Source of the DNA: an uncultured Cedecea sp.
Lineage (GTDB): Bacteria; Pseudomonadota; Gammaproteobacteria; Enterobacterales; Enterobacteriaceae
Assembly: GCF_947498825.1 (NCBI RefSeq)
Contig: NZ_CANMLV010000001.1
Location: 310,001-374,000 of the forward strand
Direction: 5' to 3'
DNA: 64,000 nt
The number at the start of each line of letters is the position of its first letter. Position 1 is the first letter of the stretch. A program made the position numbers and the translations under genes. The notes beneath the pieces are model-generated. The model was not told the origin of the DNA, made no database searches, and saw nothing but the letters and a program-made list of their open reading frames with translations. This document shows, in pieces, positions 58,961 through 64,000 of the stretch.

Positions 58961-59296
58961 TATGCTCTCCTTAATGACCTGTCTCACCAGGCTATTTTAT
59001 TTGCCATTTTGGTCCCGGGGCTGTGCTCAGGAGCCTCACATACCAGGTGTACGTTGCGGTTCCTTCGCGCAGTCCAGGAGCAAAATCACTATAGCAATAA
59101 CGGGTGAGACAGGTTCTTCATCTAATTAAATAAACCATCAGTCAAGGGAGTGGGCTCCTCCTGTACCTTTATATACGCCAGGTTGTCCCGTATCTACTGA
59201 TATTCAGAAAATCGAGCCACCGGGTAGAGAGCGTTCGTCGCCTGTCAGAGACTGATGATTAAGCCATGCAAATTATTGTCGCTATCTGCTGCCCTG
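58961..59296. other. dcd-udk interval with large inverted repeat
   Basis: No gene is supported. CCTGTCTCACC (58979-58989) and GGTGAGACAGG (59102-59112) are perfect 11-base arms enclosing about 112 GC-richer bases that contain GGAGCC/GGTTCC elements. It resembles an intergenic palindromic element or a structured dcd leader. Confidence 0.55.
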
Positions 59297-59938
59297 TTAT
59301 TCAAAAAACTGAGAAATCTTCGCTTTAAGGATATCAATAGCAATACGATTTTTCCCCCCGCGCGGCACAATAATATCGGCATATTGTTTAGACGGCTCAA
59401 TAAATTGCAGGAACATCGGTCTTACTGTTTTCTGATACTGGGCCATAACCGAGTCCATTGAACGCCCGCGTTCGTTGACGTCGCGCTTCATTCGGCGCAT
59501 CAGACAAATATCCAGTGGGGTATCAACGAAAATAGAAAAATTCATCTCTTCACGTAACCGGGCATCGGTCAGCAGCAGAATACCTTCAAGAATAATCACC
59601 TTTTTAGGTACCAGATGAATGCTTTTTTCCATTCGCGTATGTTCAACATAACTGTAGACAGGCAATTCAATCGCCTGCCCTGCTTTCAACATTTGCAAAT
59701 GCTGGAAGAGCAGATTGTGGTCCATGGCGCTGGGGTGGTCGTAATTGGTCTTTATCCGTTCGTCCATCGACAGATGGCTTTGATCTTTATAATAACTATC
59801 TTCCGGAATGACACCTATGTGCTCATCACCTACTTGTTCACGCAGCTCTCTATAGAGTGTACTGGCAATAAGACTTTTCCCTGAAGCCGATGCGCCGGCT
59901 ATCCCTATAATGACGCATTGATGAGACTGTTCAGTCAT
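59297..59938 (-). CDS. udk: Uridine kinase
   Basis: The 213-aa product has the P-loop [45 protein letters not shown] and [20 protein letters not shown]. It phosphorylates uridine and cytidine for salvage. ATG 59938 matches E. coli. It keeps the dcd-udk-dgcE order. Confidence 0.97.
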   Translation of the reverse strand: MTEQSHQCVIIGIAGASASGKSLIASTLYRELREQVGDEHIGVIPEDSYYKDQSHLSMDERIKTNYDHPSAMDHNLLFQHLQMLKAGQAIELPVYSYVEHTRMEKSIHLVPKKVIILEGILLLTDARLREEMNFSIFVDTPLDICLMRRMKRDVNERGRSMDSVMAQYQKTVRPMFLQFIEPSKQYADIIVPRGGKNRIAIDILKAKISQFFE

Positions 59939-60142
59939 GTTTTTACGGCCTGAATACAAAAAGTTATATGGGGAGGCGGCGTTAATACGCCAAACGTCGC
60001 AAGTATAGGGTTAACGGCCAGCTGATACCAGCCTGTTGCCGGGCATATTTACCATAAAATGCCGAAATAACCTCTTTTCAGGCTTTCACACCCTCTGTCT
60101 TTAAGCTGCCTTAGTGGGGTAACCATCGCAAATTATTTTTAA

Positions 60143-60271
60143 TATATCCCCGTCATACTGCAAGTTGCCTGGGTGTTACCGCAGTGAGTACCGTCGGCGC
60201 ACATCGTTTATCTATGCTCATCGACGACCTGAACCAGGCGCCTACAAGCAACTCGAATTATTTAGGGTATA
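60143..60271. repeat. Intergenic MITE-like repeat, copy 2
   Basis: Runs from TATATCCCCGTCATACTGCA to CTCGAATTATTTAGGGTATA, reversed relative to copy 1. It shares the ends CGTCATACT..CAAGT and CGAATTATTT..GGGTATA. Confidence 0.7.
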
Positions 60272-60452
60272 AAGGTATATTTAACAAAACGTTCGTATGA
60301 ATTATAAAAAGTTTGTACTAGCATATAGTCGCCATATTGAAGTTATCTGGATATGACTGTCGTGAGATGCATTAAATTACAGTGTCTGTCTATGCCGGAA
60401 GGTGCATTTTGTGGTGCATCTGAGCGTCATTTTAATGCATTAGAGTCTCGTT

Positions 60453-60579
60453 TATACCTGTCATATTTCACGTAGCCTGAGCGTTGACGCAGTGAGGACT
60501 GCCGAATCATAGAGTTTATCTATGTTTACCGTCTGTCTGAACTTGGCGTCTGCAAGCAACGGGAATGATTCAGGGCATA
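60453..60579. repeat. Intergenic MITE-like repeat, copy 3
   Basis: Runs from TATACCTGTCATATTTCACG to AATGATTCAGGGCATA, in the same orientation as copy 2 but more diverged. The shared core includes GCGTTGACGCAGTGAG and GTTTATCTATG. Confidence 0.65.
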
Positions 60580-60631
60580 CGTTCTTTTTTATTTACTTCG
60601 CCCGGGCCTGTAGCCTGGCGTATGGGCAGTA

Positions 60632-63600
60632 ATGAAGCAAAATAATCAACCCGCAAAAATCACGCAGCTTCCACTAACACTGCTGTTCAGTCTGGGGCTA
60701 CTCAGTTTTATTTTTACTCTCTATACGCGCACGCTGACAGATACCTACGCGGCAATGTCGCCCCTGTGGTTATCCACTGCACTTATCATGGCGGCCTTTT
60801 ACCGTAATCCTGTCAAATTATGGCCTTTGATAGCCCTGGTCTGTGGATCGGGCAGTTTAATTGCCAGTAGCCTCTGGCATGATACCAGCTTGATATCTCT
60901 GGCGTTCACGTCTTTCAATATTATTGAAGCGTTAGTGGGCGCCTTGCTCTTACGCCGCGTGTTACCAAGGGATAATCCATTAGCCAGTCTTAATGACTGG
61001 GCCAAAATGCTGCTCTGCGGCACGCTCATTCCGTCGCTCGTTGGCGCGGTACTGACAAGTCCCCTGGCCGCGACTGTCGGCCTGCCCGTCGTCAAATTAT
61101 TCTCTGTCTGGGTTTCGGCAGAAGCCGTGGGGACGCTGGCATTTTTACCTATTGGCCTGTTGTTTAAACCCTCTGCATTACCCAAAAGCTACCACCTACA
61201 GTGGATTACCGAAACGATTCTTACTCTTGCCGTAACCTTAGTGCTGGGCTATCTGGCGCTGAGCTATCTCCCCTGGCCACTCACTTTTATTATCGTTGTC
61301 TTAATGTGGAGTGCTATCCGATTACCCCGGCTACATGCCTTTCTGCTGTTTTTTGCTGCCGTAATTATTTTATCGTCCGTGATTACTACTGGCTATTTTT
61401 CACTCGATACAATTAAGCACAGCGCCGGGTCCACCCTACTTGCCTATACCCCCTGGCTGCCGTTTTTGATGTTATTGCTCCCGGCCAATACCATGACCAT
61501 GGTGATGTATGCCTTCAAAGAAGAACGTAAATTAATTGCCGCCAGTGAGACTCGCTTTCGTAATGCGATGGAGTATTCCGCTATCGGGATGGCGCTTGTC
61601 TCGCCAGAAGGAAAATGGATGCAGGTTAACCAGTCGTTATGCCGTTTTCTTGGTTACTCACCTCATGAGTTGCTGGCGCTAACGTTTCAGCAAATCACCT
61701 GGCCGGGTGATTTAAAGAGCGACCTCGAAAAACTGGAAAAACTGACGGCAGGTGAAATCAACAGCTATTCGATGGAAAAGCGTTATTACACCCGCGAAGG
61801 AAATGTGGTCTGGGCGCTGCTTACCGTTTCAGTGGTTCGCGATCCGGACAATAACGCACTTTATTACATCGCCCAGATTGAAGATATTAACGAGCTTAAA
61901 CACAGTGAACAGGTTAATCGCCAGTTGATGGAGCGTATTACCCTGGCGAATGAAGCCGGGGGCGTGGGGATCTGGGAGTGGGATCTTATCGATGACTCTC
62001 TGAACTGGGATAAGCGGATGTATGAATTATATGATGTACCGCCGCAGACTCCTCTGAACTATAACGTCTGGTTGCAATGTGTCGTGGAAGAAGAGAGAGC
62101 CGCCCTTGATCTGTACTCCCGACGCATTGCCAAAAGTAATGAGCACTTCAAGCAAGAGTTTCGTATTAACACCTCAACGGGCATTCGCCATATCCGTTCA
62201 TTTGCGAATCGTGTGCTGGCCAGAAATGGCGAAACAGAACGTTTCTTAGGCATTAATATGGATATGACAGAGGTTAAAGAGCTTAATGAAGCCCTTTATC
62301 AGGAAAAAGAACGCCTGCATATTACCCTTGACTCCATCGGTGAAGCGGTCATTTGTACCGATGTCGAAATGAAAATCACTTTTATGAACCCGATTGCTGA
62401 ACGACTCAGCGGTTGTTCACATAAAGAAGCATTAGGCCTGCCGGTCCAGAGTGTGCTGCATATTACTCTCGGGGATAACGGCCCCATTCTGACGGATATT
62501 TATAACGGGATATTCTCGCACCCGTTGATTGAGCAAGATATGGTGCTGCATTCACGTCAGGGTGCCCACTATGATATTCATTATAGCCTGACGCCATTGA
62601 CCACCCTCGACGGGCATAATATTGGCTCGGTGATGGTTATTCAGGATGTGACTGAGTCAAAAAATATGCTCAAGCAGTTGAGCTACAGTGCCTCCCATGA
62701 CAGCCTGACTCAGCTGGCTAACCGCTTCAGTTTTGAAAATCACCTGCGGCAGTTGCTGCAAGATGCTATCGAACATCGTCAGCAACACGCTCTGGTGTTT
62801 ATCGACCTCGACCGTTTTAAAGCCGTCAATGACTCCGCGGGCCACGCCGCCGGGGATGCCTTGCTACGAGAGATCTCCGCCATGGTGCTCAGTATGCTGC
62901 GCACCGGCGATCTGCTGGCACGTTTAGGGGGGGATGAATTCGCACTGATACTGCCTAATTGTTCCATCGACAATGCGTTTCACATTGCCGAGGCGATTAT
63001 TCGCAATATTAATCACTATGATTTTATCTGGGAGGGCGTGCAGTACCGGATTGGTGCCAGTGCCGGCCTCACCCGTATTCATAGTGGTAATGCCGTGGCG
63101 GAAGAGGTGTTGTCCCAGGCAGATATCGCCTGTTATGCGTCAAAAAATGGCGGCCGTGGTCGGGTTACTGTTTATGACCCGCATCAGCTCGAGGCTTCCG
63201 TCGGCCATAGTAGCCTGCAGGCGAAAGAAATTCGCGAGATGATTCACCAGAACCAAATAATGATCGTTGCCCAGTCTATTGCTCCGGTACGCGTATCAGC
63301 GACCACCAGTTTTTATTTCTTGTCCCTGCGTTTCTGGCGTAATAACGCAGAGGTCATTAACGAGGAAACGCTTCGCCCCCAGTTGCAAGACCCAGGATTG
63401 CAGTACGATTTGGATCTGAGGGTTATTAAAGAGTTCTTTAATCGCTTTGCCGCTACGCTAACCCGTAAAGGTTTTGGCGTAACCCTGCCCGTTTCGGCGG
63501 TAGGGCTTTCCAGCAAAAGCCTGGTGAATGAGCTGTTAAATGCCTTAGCCAAACATAAAATGCCAGCCCGTTTACTGCATTTATCCATTTCCAGTGAAGT

Positions 63601-63976
63601 CCTGTCTCATGCTTCGGCACAGTTGAATGATAATCTGCAAAAACTGAAACAGGCCGGTTGTAAATTGCTGATAAGCCATGTCAACCGGGCGCCGGAAATG
63701 TTAAATACCGTCAACCGTCAGTTATTTGACTATGTCATGATTGACTCCGAACTGATGGTGAACATTCACGAGAATGTGATGAATGAAATGATGGTGTCGA
63801 TTATTCATGGTCACGCCCATCGTCTGTCGTTACGGTCTATTGCCGGCCCGGCAGAAACGCAGGAGCAGTTCGATACCCTTTCGTCACTGGGCATTGATTT
63901 AATCTTTGGTGAGTCAGTTTCCTCTTCCCTGCCGCTGGATTCACTGCTAAGCCATAGCTACTTCGCGATTAACTGA
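60632..63976 (+). CDS. dgcE: Diguanylate cyclase with MASE1, PAS and degenerate EAL domains
   Basis: The 1114-aa product (E. coli DgcE about 1105) has an N-terminal MASE1 membrane domain (about residues 15-300), three PAS domains (about 305-420, 430-555, 560-680; e.g. IGMALVSPEGKWMQVNQSLC), a GGDEF domain with the intact motif RLGGDEFALIL near residue 768, and a C-terminal EAL-like domain without the catalytic EAL residues. It makes c-di-GMP and in E. coli drives curli regulation. It is divergent from udk. The stop is 24 bases from the window end, where a TCAGCCA/TGGCTGA hairpin begins. Confidence 0.95.
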   Translation: MKQNNQPAKITQLPLTLLFSLGLLSFIFTLYTRTLTDTYAAMSPLWLSTALIMAAFYRNPVKLWPLIALVCGSGSLIASSLWHDTSLISLAFTSFNIIEALVGALLLRRVLPRDNPLASLNDWAKMLLCGTLIPSLVGAVLTSPLAATVGLPVVKLFSVWVSAEAVGTLAFLPIGLLFKPSALPKSYHLQWITETILTLAVTLVLGYLALSYLPWPLTFIIVVLMWSAIRLPRLHAFLLFFAAVIILSSVITTGYFSLDTIKHSAGSTLLAYTPWLPFLMLLLPANTMTMVMYAFKEERKLIAASETRFRNAMEYSAIGMALVSPEGKWMQVNQSLCRFLGYSPHELLALTFQQITWPGDLKSDLEKLEKLTAGEINSYSMEKRYYTREGNVVWALLTVSVVRDPDNNALYYIAQIEDINELKHSEQVNRQLMERITLANEAGGVGIWEWDLIDDSLNWDKRMYELYDVPPQTPLNYNVWLQCVVEEERAALDLYSRRIAKSNEHFKQEFRINTSTGIRHIRSFANRVLARNGETERFLGINMDMTEVKELNEALYQEKERLHITLDSIGEAVICTDVEMKITFMNPIAERLSGCSHKEALGLPVQSVLHITLGDNGPILTDIYNGIFSHPLIEQDMVLHSRQGAHYDIHYSLTPLTTLDGHNIGSVMVIQDVTESKNMLKQLSYSASHDSLTQLANRFSFENHLRQLLQDAIEHRQQHALVFIDLDRFKAVNDSAGHAAGDALLREISAMVLSMLRTGDLLARLGGDEFALILPNCSIDNAFHIAEAIIRNINHYDFIWEGVQYRIGASAGLTRIHSGNAVAEEVLSQADIACYASKNGGRGRVTVYDPHQLEASVGHSSLQAKEIREMIHQNQIMIVAQSIAPVRVSATTSFYFLSLRFWRNNAEVINEETLRPQLQDPGLQYDLDLRVIKEFFNRFAATLTRKGFGVTLPVSAVGLSSKSLVNELLNALAKHKMPARLLHLSISSEVLSHASAQLNDNLQKLKQAGCKLLISHVNRAPEMLNTVNRQLFDYVMIDSELMVNIHENVMNEMMVSIIHGHAHRLSLRSIAGPAETQEQFDTLSSLGIDLIFGESVSSSLPLDSLLSHSYFAIN

Positions 63977-64000
63977 ATCGTCAGCCACTGGCTGACGATC

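Larger units (their letters stand above)
59939..60631. other. udk-dgcE divergent interval with two repeats
   Basis: No ORF is supported in about 690 bases. It contains two copies of the 127-base repeat (60143-60271 and 60453-60579) and must hold both promoters. AATGCATTAG-type words (60371, 60437) recur between the repeats. Confidence 0.55.

Overview
The window is chromosomal DNA of a member of the Enterobacteriaceae. The his operon (with a hisL leader), sbcB, plaP, yeeZ, wzzB, ugd, galF, asmA, dcd, udk and dgcE are all close to their E. coli counterparts and keep the E. coli order. The genus cannot be fixed from the sequence alone.

Region 1 (1 to about 15.45 kb) is the early half of a lambdoid, P22-like prophage that runs off the left edge. 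Int and Xis lie at the right end, against sbcB. The rightward-type operon is on the minus strand: Cro, CII, a GIY-YIG protein, an O-like protein with iterons, a P-like protein, a DUF4406 protein, two tiny ORFs and a NinB-like gene that appears frameshifted. The leftward-type operon is on the plus strand: an N antiterminator of the P22 type, many small genes, an Erf recombinase, SSB, Ea22-like proteins, Xis, then Int facing it. Two nut-like sites share one boxB core. Between the CI repressor and the PL region sits a three-gene cargo operon: a HigB-type toxin, a HigA-type antitoxin with a long C-terminal extension, and a SecB-like chaperone. This has the layout of a toxin-antitoxin-chaperone (TAC) system, a class with known anti-phage members.

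Region 2 (15.46 to 26 kb) holds sbcB and then a hexuronate catabolism island: exuR-like regulator, uxaA, uxaB and uxaC on the minus strand, with a divergent three-gene TRAP transporter in place of the usual ExuT.

Region 3 (26 to 37.3 kb) holds plaP, yeeZ and the complete hisLGDCBHAFI(E) operon with its attenuator, followed by a decayed toxin gene and its intact antitoxin.

Region 4 (37.4 to 55.7 kb) is the O-antigen locus: wzzB, a UDP-glucuronate 4-epimerase, ugd, rmlA, rmlB, a gnd pseudogene, then an AT-rich block of wzy, glycosyltransferase, pyruvyltransferase, wzx, glycosyltransferase and a TupA-like gene. ISAs1-family insertions lie next, one nested in another with a perfect 10-bp target duplication, followed by a JUMPstart/ops element and galF. 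The colanic acid cluster that separates galF from asmA in E. coli is absent.

Region 5 (55.7 to 64 kb) holds asmA, dcd, udk and the diguanylate cyclase dgcE. Two copies of a roughly 127-bp intergenic repeat lie before dgcE; a third lies between exuR and uxaA.
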